Counted from the stretch's first letter, positions 14,194 to 27,637 are shown. The stretch: DNA of 64,000 bases from Carposina sasakii (GCA_014607495.2 CP053159.1:7261501-7325500), one strand, 5' to 3'. Numbers and translations are program-made. The notes: a model not told the origin generated them from the letters alone.

Positions 14194-14274
14194 GAAATGC
14201 AACATAGTCCGAAAAATACATTGCGGTCATCAACCCGTTGCGTTGTGGCGTAGCCTGGGGTAGGCCTATGTAAT
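14194..14274 (+). mobile_element. Short LINE 3'-end fragment
   Basis: AACATAGTCCGAAAAATACA followed by a GGTCATCAACCCG block and GGGGTAGGCCTATG is a shortened, diverged piece of the same 3'-end family. Confidence 0.5.
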
Positions 14275-15412
14275 TATACGAAATAGTACCAATAAATAAA
14301 ACTTGATTAAAATACTGCCGTGTGCTATAAGAACCGCAGTCAATCAGCATGCCTAACTTATAAATACTTATAAATACAAAAGTTCATAGTTCCGGTGAAT
14401 CCGCTCTAAAACTAAATTAAGCGTAAATGAGGGTTTGCAAACTAATCGAGGCCAGCGATTACGCCGTGTGTTAGTCCAGCCTTTCTCAAAGTGGCTGGTT
14501 ACGCTACTTGTAGAGGCAGTCGGAAAAATGTGAGTGGGCTATAGCCGACAAATTCTATACAGTATTATTTAGAGACATCATGACGATATCGAAACGAAAA
14601 AGTCTATTACTATATTCGGTATTTAGGAAGATGATTCCACCATGAATAGGATTAAGTGACATCGCATCGTAGTTTATTTGCCGTTCTTTTTGAGTATCAA
14701 CAGAACTGGCTGTTGATTCGTTTTGTAATCATGTAAGATTGTTACATACATAAAATATTTAGATGCCATATTTTTGGCTAAACATATCTAATCTAATAAA
14801 TGTATGTAATTTAAAATTATAACTTTATTGTGACATATTTCGCGCACATAAATAATCATCATCACCATAAAGATTCGCCTTATGTTATAATTTAATGGAT
14901 CAACCTTTGAAAAAAATGAGGGGCATTTGAAATTAGTTTGAGAACTAAATGCTAAAGGAAAACAACTTTAATGACTTAGATCACAGAAAAATAGGGTGAT
15001 GTCGTACGAAACGGAAATAAAGGTATAATGCAAAAACTTTACCAAATTGACATGTCTTTAAAGTTTAATTAAAATGTTTGTGTATACTTAATTAGGTTTT
15101 GATTTGGTGGTAGGAAGTTTTTTCCGATAGGCTACATGACAAGTTGCGTGACAAAATAAATCGTATAGGTTGCGAAATATGGTAGGTATACGTTGAGAAG
15201 CTAACTACTTTTGTAACTTGGTTTACATTAGGAGGACGCCTTTTAAATATTATATTTAGGAGTTTCTAGTATTTAGGATATAATATGTAAACACCTTATT
15301 GGGGTAAAGCATCTCTAGGTTTTCACTTTGTATTCATATGTTCCTAGAAGGCACACTAAAAGGTACATCAGCTGCATATCCTTACATACGTACATTTCGA
15401 CTAAGCAATTTA

Positions 15413-15500
15413 GTAGTAGTAATAACACTGTCGTATAACTCAAAACAAATGGTACTGACTCAATATTTCAGTATTTGCCTGGCTATCACACACACATTGT
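15413..15500 (-). mobile_element. MITE family A, terminal fragment
   Basis: ACACTGTCGTATAACTCAAA and TTTCAGTATTTGCCTGGCTA are the end of the family; the last bases have decayed (ACATTGTA). Confidence 0.65.
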
Positions 15501-18500
15501 ATACATCACATATTTAAAAAATATACATACCTATACATATACTTAGTTACTCGTATGTCTATCCCTCTAGAATATGTCTGAGACAGAAAGGGACAGGTAA
15601 AACAATTTGTAAATTTCAGTGTAACAATCTATGAATAAACGTAAACACATTAAAAATATCCGTAGACTTATACGAAATGTTTTCAGCAGAAATTGGATTT
15701 TTACAAAAAAGTCCCTATTCCGTTCGTTTGTTTAATTTTTTTGATTGATCGCACTCTAATGTCGGATTAGTCGAATTCCGCTTTTGTACAGTGAACGGAA
15801 AGTAGATGCGTATGTTTATTGAAGGTACTGAGACCCTATTCACCTAAATAGGCTCTAACTGAAGTCTCGCCTACTATATTCAATTAATACAATCTAACAA
15901 TCCATCTATATTAATCAATGTATTTGCCCTTGTCGACCTACCTTGAATATTTTATATTTTCAAATTTTTCGTTTTGGTCGTAGCTATGGCAAATGTATTT
16001 GGCGTATTTAGTGTGTATTTGTAGGTTTTTGAAATTTATCTGCCTCATTATGCATCCATTATTGGACATTTTAATTAATTTACTAATACTCTTATTTGCG
16101 GATGCCAACGACCTCTTCCGCGTAAACTTTAGAATTCCTGTTTTTCCTTTTTCCGTGGAAATTTCGGGAAACCCCTTCTCTTCCTCTATACTCCTCAAGC
16201 CAAATTTAGTTCAGTTTTGCAATGATTCTTATCATTGTGTTTACGTCCTTGAGTGCAGTTCTGAAGATTGATTAGTGAACACTTAAGTAAGACTTCAAAG
16301 GAGTGAAACGCGTGGCGTAATGGTTAGCCATTACTCTCTAATGATGGCCCATTTCTATCGAGCCGAGTAGAAGATATCGGTATAATACTGCGCGTATCTG
16401 CCATGAGAGATTCTCTTGAGCTTATTATTTCTGATTGCACAATATTATTCCGATTTTTAGTAGTAAGTTGTAGTGAGTAGGGTTTCCAAGGCATTTTTTT
16501 ATAAATCTAATCCCAATATCTCAGGAACTACAGGATGTCACTGGTTTGAATTATGAGTTAACTTTTTTTCTTTAACTAATTTAGGATATCTATTATCTTA
16601 TAAAATCTATTATCTTTTCTACATGACTTTTAGGAAGTTCAGAATTCGATCTAATCGCATAAAATACAATAACTACTAAATGTATAACAAATACAATTAA
16701 ATAAGAATGTAAGTATCACAAATTGAAATATTTTTCATTACAAAAAACTAGATCGTTGACCTGCAAGTTTACCAATTTTAAAAACTTGGGAACCTGTACG
16801 TGCCGGGTATTATTAACGTGAAACCGTGGAAATTACAAAAGGCAGCAAACTAAGTATACCTTCTCAAATTATGTTATTATACACACAACAATTGTACATA
16901 ATTCCAGTGCTACCTTTCGTAAAAAAATCATAAATACGGACCAAAACTGAATAATAAAAGTATTTTATGAATATAAATTACATTCAACGAATTAATTATT
17001 AAAATTGAGGTTTATTTTACGTTTTTCTGGTACCGAATTTCATGTCATCGAATATGAAAGGCAGAGAAAGAGAGGGATTAAAAATTTGTACTTAAAAATG
17101 AATTAACTTTAGTAATGTGAATTATTATTTTTTGTACAATATTCTATAAAGAATATAACTTAAAAATTATGTCAGATATCAAATATCTCGTTTAGAAAAA
17201 GAACGTAGTAAGAAATTATCATATTTTATATCCGTTTTTTTTCTAGACAAGCGGAAACAGACGTTGAGTTCAAAGTAGACATCTGTGTTTGCTTTTATAT
17301 TTGGTTTTTGTATAATGTATAATCAAATTCATATTTGGCTGTAAGTTCTACCTAAGACAACAATCTCTATAAAATACATAGAGGTTTGAACTTTGTAAAT
17401 AAAGAAAAAAATAATAAATATAAGAGTAATCTTATACTATTTTAGTATTTGAAAACTCAACATATTGTACCTACCAAAAAAATGGTTGTGTCTTTTCCAT
17501 GTGAAAATTTATTAGGTTCCATTTCACAGTAATTCAATGATGTAATTTTTTTTTTACAATTAAATAGGCAAACATTTGACCGCCATTGTACCTGATATCA
17601 AGCAAGATGCATTAATCTATAAAAACGGTAAGGAATTTGAAAAGTCTTTATGAGGATTTTGCACCTTAAATATACCTTGAGAAGACGTGTTAGTTCACTA
17701 GAGACCCGTTCAGTAGGATGAGATTGGATTTTTATTACCTTCGCTGTGAATATTTTATCTTGGTTGTTTACAGATGTGAGGTAACTGATATAGGTTAAGT
17801 AAAATTAAAGGCTTACGTCTCTTTGGAACGGGTCAAATCATGCCCCTCCTCCCTCTTTATCTCAAATTTTACGACAGTTTGAAAATTGCTATCAAAAGTT
17901 TTAAGAGATCCGCGCTTTTAGTTCTCCTTTTGGTAATTCCTATACCAATATAGCATTTACAAGGGGTATGAGGATTCGAGTTTTTCATGTAAACTATGAC
18001 ACAAATTCGGTTATTTCATCAGTTCTGAGAAAACTCAGAATAGGTTGGTGCTAACATGCATTTTTCATTATAAAAGTTTTACATGAAATTGAAAGTGGTC
18101 AAGTGCGAGTCGGACCTGCAAAGGGTTACCTAATTCAATCCAGACTTGCTTGTCTGGCTGATCCGAATTAATGGCCATTTGAGTCTGAAAGAAAATAACT
18201 AATATTCACATTTTCAAGAGCTCTGCCAAGCGCTCTTACCAAATTACTTGCTTTACAGTTGACCTTAAAATATTACCTACAATTTCTATTTTTGCCAAAA
18301 TTTTAAACTGTTTTTCCATTTTAATCATAAAAATAACCAATAGCTCGCTTATTTTAAGCAAGAAGAATAAGCTTTTAAAAGTACCTAGAAGTCAAAACGG
18401 CTTACAGTGTCCGAATTCCGTAGTACAGGTACCCACCGGGAACTACACGTACACTCGACCCATATTCCGGGGTCCCACGACCTGTATCTGTTTTAGATGC

Positions 18501-20135
18501 AAATACCAAGTCTTGATGCATTCTTTATCTATTTGTAAGTCTACCTTGGGACCATATGAATAGATCTTTATAATGAGAAGTTGCTTTGGTTAGTTCAGCA
18601 CAAAAATTTAAAAAATTGGGATCAGCAATATTTTCCCACTCATTTATATGAATGAGTATGCTGAACCATTATTCTGAACAATTATTTTTGTAACCCACTT
18701 CTATATTTTTTTTGGCTTCAACAATGTTTATTGCTGCATTTTAAATTAATACTTAGCAGTTATGTTTTAAAATAAATGTTGTTTATACTATTTCGTCAAC
18801 AATGAAAGATAAACATTTTCAGAAAGTTTTTCACGAAAATATGTGCCACATACAGCAATAGTTTATGTGCCTGCCAAAACAAAAATATCCCAACTGAACC
18901 ACTCTTATTTTAAGAGCGGTAGAAGGGAAAGGTTCACCCTTAGAAGGGCTGCTCTGACGACTCTCAGGGGCATCGTGTGGGATCTGCATACCACCTGTTT
19001 TCTTTTTTCGATTTTTTTTATTCCTCATTCCTTTTTTTATTACTGTATGCGGATTACAGTTATATTAAATTTATGCAAAGATTATTTTAAATTTGAAATA
19101 TAAGCAAAATTATGGAATTATATATAACCAAAGGTATCTTTAGTAAGTCTGATCTTTTTTAAAATGCAATTACAAATTACTGCTCTATAAGCTTTAGATC
19201 AGATATAGGTAGAGCAACTAATTCCTTAATGTTATTTTACCCCAGTCCATTAAGTTTTCAATGCTTCCCTAAATAATATCGAGTAACATCTCATTCTAGA
19301 CGGAACTAAACACATGAAAGATATATATGACATCCCAAGTCCATTATATGTTTAATTAATTGACAATCAAGTTAACAGAGTAGTATCCCTGATGTCATAA
19401 TGTCATTACTCCAGAATCAAGTAGAATAGATATTGCAAACAGGTATGCCGCAAGGGAAGACGGAGACATTGGCCCGTGAATTAAAGATGAGAGACACAAT
19501 ATAGGTCGATCCCAATCTAACACTACGTAAGTAACCCGTTGTTCCGGTGTTAAGCTCAGGGAGCACGGGTACTGAAACTGGGTTAACAATAAAGTAGAAA
19601 GTACATATCGATCCCGAATAATAGTGTATTGTACTTACAAGCTCGTTTCGGTGATCGATTAGAGAGAGAGTATTGAAGTAGTTCAAGGCAGTAGATTCGA
19701 AAGTTTATGAGCCACCAACGTCGTTTAATTGATTATTATTTAAAAATACAGGGAACAATTAGTGGGAAATTAGATTTAAGTGCACATATAATTATTTTTT
19801 AAATACATAAAACATGGAAAATCCACTTAAGTATAAATATTTTGATTACCATGGATAAAGTGCGTACGGAAGTGGCCAAAATTGTCAATTACTTATTTAC
19901 TTTCCATGTCATAGGAGTAAATAAAAATTATTTTATACAAGTAAAAACCTTGAAACACTCTCACAAATTGGCCACTTTTGTCAATTATTTATTTTCCACA
20001 GACACATTTCGTTCAGAATTTGTTCCCTGAATTTTTAAAGCAAAGTAGGCACTAACAAGTCGTATTCATACGAGTTTATGTTTTCCATATGAATTTGACC
20101 TGTGCTATATTGTATCAATACCATGTACCAGTAAA

Positions 20136-20510
20136 CAGGATGATTTTTGGTCATCAACGTTCCCGAAAACTACGGAATCTCCTCATCATAACGATAATTT
20201 TTCTCCTGCAGCTTATCTGGGAAGTGTCTGGTTCCCAAGATATTAGGGTCCAAAGTTGAGTAAATTGAGTGCGTTTTTCTGCATAAATGCTATGTGCATA
20301 TGTGCAGACGCGTGTAGCAAGATTTTTTCACGAGAAATAATTACTATCTGTCTATGATAAAACTAGCATAAAAACTAGACATAAAAATTTCGCCCGATCA
20401 AGAAATAAATAAAATTACATCGTTTCCCAGTATTTTTTTGCATAAACTTATTTTATTTGATGTATAGAGTACGTACCCTTCGTTAAGGGTGGCAACGAAA
20501 AAACATCCTG
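20136..20510 (-). mobile_element. MITE family B, full length (375 bp)
   Basis: CAGGATGATTTTTGGTCATC to AACGAAAAAACATCCTG, followed by TA. It shares with 44307-44679 the blocks TTCCCGAAAACTACGGAATC, GGTCCAAAGTTGAGTAAATT (44307 copy inverse) and ACCCTTCGTTAA. Confidence 0.75.
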
Positions 20511-20631
20511 TATATTATACTTGTAACCATTGATGGCAATTATCCATCACCGTATAGGTTTCTATAATAGATAGATATCTAGATATGTATCTGAAATAAC
20601 TAGAACTTATTTAGAAAGCACACTTATAATC

Positions 20632-20900
20632 TCTCCGATAGAATTTCTGCAGATTTATAGTGCACATGTGTGTGCGCAAACATAGGTGACTCTCTATTTT
20701 CTCACTCTCATAGTCTGATGAGACGAAAAGCCGACACGACCATGTGACTAGGATCAGCGGTTTCGGGTGCTTTCCGAGGCACGAGTTAAGTGACAATTTT
20801 ATAACATGAAAATCGGTACATGATATAAATTCATGGGTACTGGCCCGTGACTGGGATCGCCCCTACGCCCCCCGATTGCAAGGCGCAGGGCTATCATCGC
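20632..20900 (-). mobile_element. tRNA-derived SINE, second family, diverged copy
   Basis: Shares with 42299-42646 the blocks GTGCACATGTGTGTGCGCAA, AAAGCCGACACGACC, TTTCCGAGGCACGAG and GGCCCGTGACTGGGATCG in the same order and strand. The B box has decayed. Confidence 0.7.
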
Positions 20901-22417
20901 AATACACCTTATTAAGGCTACTATCTCTAATTTCTTGTAGGTACCACCTAGTAAGAAAGCCCTATGTTCGGCAATGGACATATGGCTTAAATGCTACATT
21001 GTTTATTTTCTTATTTTATTCATTTCACTAGTAAATAAGTAAGAATTGTAGTGATTGTTGACAAACCAATAATAAATAAATTAAATAAATAAATTTCATT
21101 AACCAGTTTCGTAACTCTTCGTCTTTAAACTTAATTATGCTATCAGATCTATAGATTTCGTTTGAAAAGCAAAACCTTTTCCATTTTAGAGGTAACATGT
21201 TAATTTCTGATATTGCTTCCGTGCTATAATGGTAATTGAACTAGATAGAAAAAACGAAAGCTTGAAACACCGTCCATTTTCATTAAAATAGCTTTTATCT
21301 GCCTCTCAGAAATGTATAAAATGTTGTGCTCTGGAGTATTCTAACAATAAAATAAAGTGTTGTAATGTAATGGTGGTAACTATAATTCTTCAATGTCTAG
21401 ACGAGCCAGACAAATTACATTTTTATACTTTTCATGTCTGCATAGTTTTGCTTGGTTGAAGAATTCTTCAAGCTACATGTTCGTTCAATATCAGATTGTA
21501 GCTTTATTACCTTATTTTATTTTAGCTTTATATACTGTTTTTACAGGTGTGTTAACAAACAAATGTTAAATGAGTTAACGTTTTATAACAATGATAAATC
21601 AAGTCTCGTGTGAATAATCGAAGCAAGATCGTGTTTTGAAGTCGTTAGTGTAACTACTCGTAGCAAACCCTGATCGAACCACACTAATTATAGTTCGACA
21701 GAAACATACGCAAAGTATTAAATTGAGATTAAACAAATAGTTTAAGATACGATATTATGGCTGTTCAGGATTTTTACGAATGAATTATTGAAGCATGAGA
21801 AGCTGCCGGACGCAGGCTTTTAATATTTTATACGGCGGAGATACGCTCTCCTCGGGATTCATTAATGCGATGCCTATAAATTCGGTTTACTTAACAGCAT
21901 TCTCTATCAGAGTCTGTAGTTTGTACAGATCAAAATTGGCTTCTAGAGACAAAATTCAGTATTTGCATTGAGAATAGCATAGGCCATAATTGGAAAATTG
22001 CATGAATTTTTTGGGAATAAAGGGGTATAGAAAGAATTTTCTCAGGGTAAACCAGTGAAATTTTTCGAACGGTGTAAGACAAAATTATAATTATCCTGCT
22101 TCTTTTTTATTTTAATTATAGGCTTATAGAATTAATGCATGTTTACTTCAAGTGTTAATCTAACAAATATTTGGCACATAACACTAACCTTAGTATACTT
22201 ACGAGTACTTCTCCTTCATCACAGAGCTGCCTCGAATATCGCTGAAACATAAAAGCTCTAACAAAATACTGACATTCTAAAGCTGTACACGTACCTATCT
22301 GTCGTAGCGGCAGTAACAGCTTCGTGTTGTAAATACATATTTTGGGTACTTTAAGAATGGGACAATACTCCTAACTAATAATAACCTCCAATACTAACGT
22401 CACCAATATTTATTTAA

Positions 22418-22465
22418 ACTACTGCTGGGTTTTTTAAAGCCTGAGCTTTAAAACCCAGTAGTAGC
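22418..22465. repeat. Imperfect hairpin of about 21 pairs
   Basis: ACTGCTGGGTTTTTTAAAGC is followed by CTGA and then its near inverse GCTTTAAAACCCAGTAGTAG; the arms differ by a two-base bulge and one mismatch. Confidence 0.5.
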
Positions 22466-22911
22466 AGTTATTGACAAAATTATTATACATCCAAGTTTTG
22501 TATGTGGCATTCTTAAAAGTACCTCTATGCTAGTGGAATTCATAGTCAGTAGTCATAAAAAATAAGTAAGTAGATAACTAATGAAGTATTTCTGTCGTTA
22601 TCTAAGATTAAAACACATTACGTGTTGACTACGTTCAAGAAAAGCGTTTTATTTTTATCGCGCTAGAAAACACTAGCTAGTCCCTAGTGCTGTAAATTGC
22701 GTACTTACAGCTGAATAACATCCTATCAAGATCTTGATAACCTTTAATTTTTTTACAGATTTTAAAATCTTATTCCAAAGATAGAAATAATTTTTCCAAG
22801 AACAAAATATTTGATATAGTAAATAGAATGCTTTTTATAGGTACATACCTAAGCTGAGTGAAAAAGAAACATGACAAAAAGCGAAAGGCTGATTTCAAAA
22901 AACTAAATTTT

Positions 22912-22961
22912 TTATTACTTGTTTATACTGCATGAATGGATGGAGTATAAACAAGTAATAA
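22912..22961. repeat. Perfect 18-pair hairpin
   Basis: The arms TTATTACTTGTTTATACT (22912-22929) and their inverse at 22944-22961 surround a 14-base loop. No ORF or known element surrounds it. Confidence 0.6.
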
Positions 22962-23710
22962 GTAAGAAGTAATATTTTTATTCATAAGATAGCATAAGCA
23001 TATTTTCTTCTTAGATCCGATACGGAAATAAGATGCACTATTCCCGCATCGTTTATTTCTCCGATATTAAAATGAGAGCGCGCGCTGCATTCAGCTTAGG
23101 CACGTACAGAAGCTAAGCTTACATAATACTATTTTCAATTCCTCTTATCTGAATTTAAAATTTAAAGAAACTGTCCCCATATCCGATGCAAGTACCAGTA
23201 TTGTAACAATGTCTCGGGGGTGAATTTAAGTTCTATGTTCTTTAGCCTAGTACCTATGAATAGACGCTCGCTTTTGTACACTCTCTGTGGAATTATGTTA
23301 AGTCACTATATTGTCTAATGTTTGTGTGTACAACAAAGAATACAAGATGCATTAAACCTTGGCTAATAACTCTTGTCAAACGCAGAAACTACCTACTCAA
23401 GGGAAAATACGACTGTGAATATTAACCTTAGTCTAGGAGTTTTCAAATGCACTCAAAGTTTCCAATATCAGCTGACGATCAGGATGGTGCTCAGTACTGT
23501 TATGCAATATAGAGTAGTGATTGTCTATGCTTCATATATTATTTTTGTAGGATATAACGTCAATTCATGATGTATGAACGCAGTAATAATGCAAATTACA
23601 CTAAAGAGCGACCTGTAAAATAATTTTCAACGGGATTTATTCAAAGCTCGAAGTAAATAAACAAAAAGTTTTCTTATAAAATTATTAATAAAGAAAATGG
23701 AAAAAATTCT

Positions 23711-23784
23711 TCACCCGAGTGGGAATCGAACCCACGACCACTGCAAACCGTGCCAGCCGCTATAACCACTAAGCCACCAGGTCA
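23711..23784 (-). repeat. tRNA-like sequence, second copy
   Basis: The minus strand carries the same 73-base unit with A box TGGCTTAGTGG and B box GGTTCGATTCC, both closer to consensus than in the 585 copy. AAAGAAAATGG and an ATTATTAATA block next to it recur beside a third, broken copy near 28690-28715. Confidence 0.55.
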
Positions 23785-24348
23785 ATTAGCTCGCTATCAG
23801 CTTCCTTTTTTTATTAGTACTGCATAAAATTAATCAATTAGTGATAAACCAATTAGATAGTGAGCGGCTATCCGTTCTGAAACGAATCGCAGAAAAATGT
23901 CTCGGATTTTTTAATTGTAAAGTACGCGTCATTATCACAAAAAGTTGTAGAACATCTTCAAATTCACTTCGCTGTTTTCATCATATCGCAACAAAATTCT
24001 ACTCTCACAGAGCTTTACTACAATATACTATATGTAGAATGGCTATCTTTGTAACGCTTAACTATCTTTGTCCGCTTACTGAATTGCAGTACAAAGGTCG
24101 GGCCGGCGTGGACCGTCGTTGTTCCTCGTTCTATATAATGCTGAATTTTGGGACGAGATGGCAGAATTCAAGTTATAAAAGGTAGCCGAGTAAAGCGGAA
24201 TACGATAAGCTTAGACTAAATAAGTCCGAGTCTCCAGGTCGTGCTTTTATATGCACAAAGTCCAAGATAAAAGTTTTCATAGCAGCATGCTAAAATCAAA
24301 TCCAGATGTTGGGAGCATTTTGTTAAATAAAACACGAGCTGCATTTGG

Positions 24349-24452
24349 TTACGAGTACTCCGAAAATCACACTGCGTCACCAACCCGCCTACCCAGCGTT
24401 CCTATGGTCAAAAACCCCCCTTAGCAGTAGCCTTGTGGCGTGCCCAGGTGTG
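24349..24452 (+). mobile_element. Short LINE 3'-end fragment
   Basis: CCGAAAATCACACTGCGTCA followed by CACCAACCCGCCTACCCAGC and GCAGTAGCCTTGTGGCGTGC match the middle of the 49301-49552 copy. The tail is missing. Confidence 0.55.
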
Positions 24453-24983
24453 TATGTCTCTTTGTATCCATTTCATATTAAAAGTATCGTTGTCACGTTC
24501 GACGTGGTGAGTCATTTACAGATATTGCTACTATAACTTTTATCTTCATTATAAAATAAGTACAATAGTTCGGTTCTTAATCGGTTTTGAATATAGCATT
24601 GGCGATACTAAGCCAACCGTACCCCGTACCATATACCAAGTGAAAACTTGCATTGTAGGAGGGAAGTCGTAAAGCGTGCAGACCATAAAACTGACGGGAA
24701 TGGTTTATGGCACGCAAGAAGGATGCTAGCTTTTTCACCAAGCGGCTCCATTTCACTTGATTGTGCGTTATATTTCATACTCACGTCTCCCGCGTTCAGG
24801 ATTAAGATCATTTTTTGGAGTCCAATTCCGCGGATGTACGCTGACATAGAACACATGTTGCGAGTTTATAAAGTTAGTAGCGACTGCCAGCGACATTACT
24901 TACAACAACTTTAGAAAAACGCAACATGTTTTTTTTTCTGGAAAAGCTGATTGCGAATCTATACTATAATACTATAATAACAT

Positions 24984-25184
24984 TATAAAGCTGAAGAGTT
25001 TGTTTGTTTGTTTGTTTGTTTGTTTGAACGCGCTAATCTCAGGAACTACTGGTCTGATTTGAAAAATTCTTTCAGTGTTAGATAGCCCATTTACCAAGGA
25101 AGGCTACAGTCTATATAACAACCTGCCCGGCTTCGCACGGGTACAACGCCCCCTCACGCGGACGAAGTCGTGGGCGGCTGCTAG
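24984..25184 (+). mobile_element. (GTTT)n-bearing lepidopteran repeat, possibly Helitron-like
   Basis: A GAAGAGTTTG start, (GTTT)n at 24998-25025, then AACTACTGGTCTGATTTGAA, CCCGGCTTCGCACGGGTACA, GCGGACGAAGTCGTGGGCGG and the end CTAG. This is a very common dispersed repeat of moths and butterflies. The CTAG end would suit a Helitron, but I cannot confirm the class. Confidence 0.6.
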
Positions 25185-25235
25185 TATTATATATAATATC
25201 CAAACAGTTTAGCATTTCTAATACGGTTGAGCATT

Positions 25236-25307
25236 ACAACACTTCCACCTATGCTACATACAACACTTCCACCTATTCTACATACAACACTTCCACCTAT
25301 GCTACAT
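25236..25307. repeat. Minisatellite, 24 bp x 3
   Basis: Three copies of ACAACACTTCCACCTATGCT plus ACAT, the middle copy with one change (ATTCT). It follows the (GTTT)n-bearing repeat 24984-25184. Confidence 0.8.
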
Positions 25308-27093
25308 ACAAAGTAGGAGCCTACATATTTATAACAGTTATTTATATTACTTACTAATGTGTGAAATGTATTGCTAGAGAACTTTTTTCCATATAATTAT
25401 TGATTACGTACAGCAAAAGCTACTACAATTCCATTGTTGGTATACCGAAAAACCTATATTTGAAAAAATTCTACTTATTTTTCTCTTTAACTTATTATGG
25501 GAAAGACATGAATAAAATATGAAATCAGGACCACCGCGAAAGGTATCATAAGTTGAATTCTAACATTTTTGCCTCCATTCCGCATTCTTCCTTATAACTT
25601 ATGGTGGTATTATATAACTTCAGGGAATAAAGTTCTCCTATTCAATATTTTTCACTTTAATTAGATCTGAAATCCATGAAAACTTGGAAGCTAACGTCAA
25701 ACTATACTTGAATTGAAGCATTGAAAGGTATGCTTTGTTTTGAACGGATAAAAGACAATTTGATATCCAAGGAAGGACGTAGATTCTTGAATCAAACGTA
25801 CATGCCATAATTATTTTACTGTATATACTCGTAACGTTTCTATTCATCATATAAGAGGAGCACGTTAACTAAGATCAAATGTAAGTTTATGCTATTTTAT
25901 CTATTTGCATGCATCAAGTGCAATATCTTAAAATTTACTTTAAATGCTTCAAAGAAGCCGTCTCGTAATTCCTATCCATTATACATTTAAGTTGTGTGCC
26001 TATATCTTTTTGAAACGATCTCTAAGGGTGTGCCGAGGCAATTTCTGTAAAACGTGACAAAGCTCATAAAATGGATGAATACATAAAGCGCACGTTTGCC
26101 ATTTCGCATTTCTTTTCTATATAAACTTAGCGTGAAGACGCATGTCACACCCTGCAGACGTGACTATACAAGCAAACAAATATTATTGTCCATATGTATC
26201 TCTTCCGAAATTCACGGGACTACAGAGTCCCGGTCCTTTGAGAGGCGTGCATGGGGCCGTAGCCAAGATGTAGAGGCCCTTTTGTTATTTATTTTTGTTT
26301 TCTATTCATTAGCACTACACTTTTTGTTGCAAATATATTATTATGCCTACGAATATATTATTACATCATTATTGAATAATATTCAATAATAATTGATTAA
26401 TAATTGATTCAGTGTGTGTGCTATGTACCATATAGTGTGGTATAGTAAATTTTCGAAAAAGTTATAACACGTTCGCTGCCGGTTGATTTTCTTAGCATGC
26501 CGACTATTCAACACCTAGTCTCATAAAGCGTCAGTGGCATCTCATGAAAACTAAGGAAACGCAATTAGTCGCAGGTAGTCGGCGGTAGTGAATATCATAA
26601 TAATAAATATATGTGTTTTTATAAAAATAGCAAGCACTTCACAATTTTTCTCAATTTTGTATGGACACTAGCAAGGGGGTCAATAAGTAAAACACTTAAT
26701 AAAGCAAGTTCTAGCTTATTCAGTTAGATGTCTCCACCTATAAAAGAGATTGCTGCTACATATTGCTCGAGTAAACAAGACGACTTTAACTTTTAAGCTA
26801 AGACTCTACCTTGAAATTGTAAATCGTTATTTTTAATGTTACTTCAGTTCAGGGACCGGTTTATCTGAATTGGAATTGGATTTGATCCTTTTAAGTTTGT
26901 TGATCCAATACTTGAGGCTGTACAGCGTGGACGGTTTACTGTACAAATAATCCTATTTTAAGCGGATTCGGTTTTGTGAGAAAATACAAGACTAAGATTA
27001 TCATAAGACCGGTTGAATATACGAAACGAATATTTTTAAAATGATATGCCAGATGTTACTAAAAGGCAGAGCTTTTCATGTCTGAATCGTATA

Positions 27094-27210
27094 AGTAACA
27101 GGGTAGTGAACCCTTGGAACAAACTACCAAAAGAAATGGTTTCGGCACCAAGTGTCAATAATTTCAAAAACAAACTGGACAAACACATTCAAGAACATAG
27201 AAAAACCTAA
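27094..27210 (+). pseudogene. C-terminal end of a LINE reverse transcriptase ORF2
   Basis: 38 codons to a TAA: SNRVVNPWNKLPKEMVSAPS and onward to KNKLDKHI. This is the ending commonly seen in CR1/L2-like LINE ORF2 proteins. A (TAA/ATA)-rich tail follows near 27270-27290. It is a 5'-truncated insertion only about 430 bases before Beat-like exon A and is not part of that gene. Confidence 0.7.
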
Positions 27211-27637
27211 GAAGAGAACATTCAGATACAGGCAAAATCAGTTGCCTCAACTGCCTGCCTGTTTACATATATAATAATAATAATGTTAAAGTTTTCGTTA
27301 CCTAGTGATTAAGTGTTTTTATAAATAAATGTAACATGTTTATAATTTAATTTTTTTTAAGTACGAGAATTGATAAATTTTACTGTACGTATATTGAATT
27401 AATAATCACGCCGTAGAAGTTACAACATCTTACTCGTTTACTCTTTGGCTGCAGATTTGAAACAAATATTTTCATTTAAGTACCTATAAAAGATTCCAGA
27501 AAACTTTATTTGAAATCAACTGAGTGCTCGCTTGATTTACCCCACGATATCTCTGAGTTTTCCGACAGTCGTGGTGCCACTTCACCCTGTATATGTTAAA
27601 AAGATAACATAACTAAGCATGTTATATTTGTTCACAG

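Larger units (their letters stand above)
11920..20130. other. Gene-free stretch with scattered repeat pieces
   Basis: Besides the listed repeats, GTCAAGTGCGAGTCGGACCT near 18100 and GGTTCACCCTTAGAAGGGCT near 18930 are pieces of repeats common in moths, recognised from memory. An imperfect inverted pair with TTATACCTCA lies near 13537-13580. The paired ORFs at 15938-16271 lie in degenerate repeat with CGTAAACTTTAGAATTCCT, which recurs at 36420. Confidence 0.45.
20901..27090. other. Gene-free stretch with hairpins and repeats
   Basis: Apart from the hairpins, tRNA-like copy, LINE piece, (GTTT)n repeat and minisatellite, nothing is recognised. 24600-24915 is GC-richer and open on both strands (24608-24856 minus, 24648-24914 plus) but neither protein resembles a family I know. 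Confidence 0.45.

Noticed and set aside
15938..16271. ORFs on both strands, the plus one with hydrophobic stretches
   Set aside because: Part of the stretch recurs as degenerate repeat near 36420 and 44700, so it is repeat, not a membrane protein gene.
19395..19686. Overlapping minus-strand ORFs of 64 and 89 codons
   Set aside because: Two frames are open at once, with no motif and no exon context. A repeat remnant is more likely, but the family was not recognised.
24608..24914. Overlapping ORFs on both strands in a GC-richer patch
   Set aside because: Neither translation resembles a known family and no splice or promoter context supports an exon.
27619..27637. ATG in frame with exon A as the gene start
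   Set aside because: It lies in the polypyrimidine/acceptor stretch before a good AG, gives no signal peptide, and family exons continue upstream.
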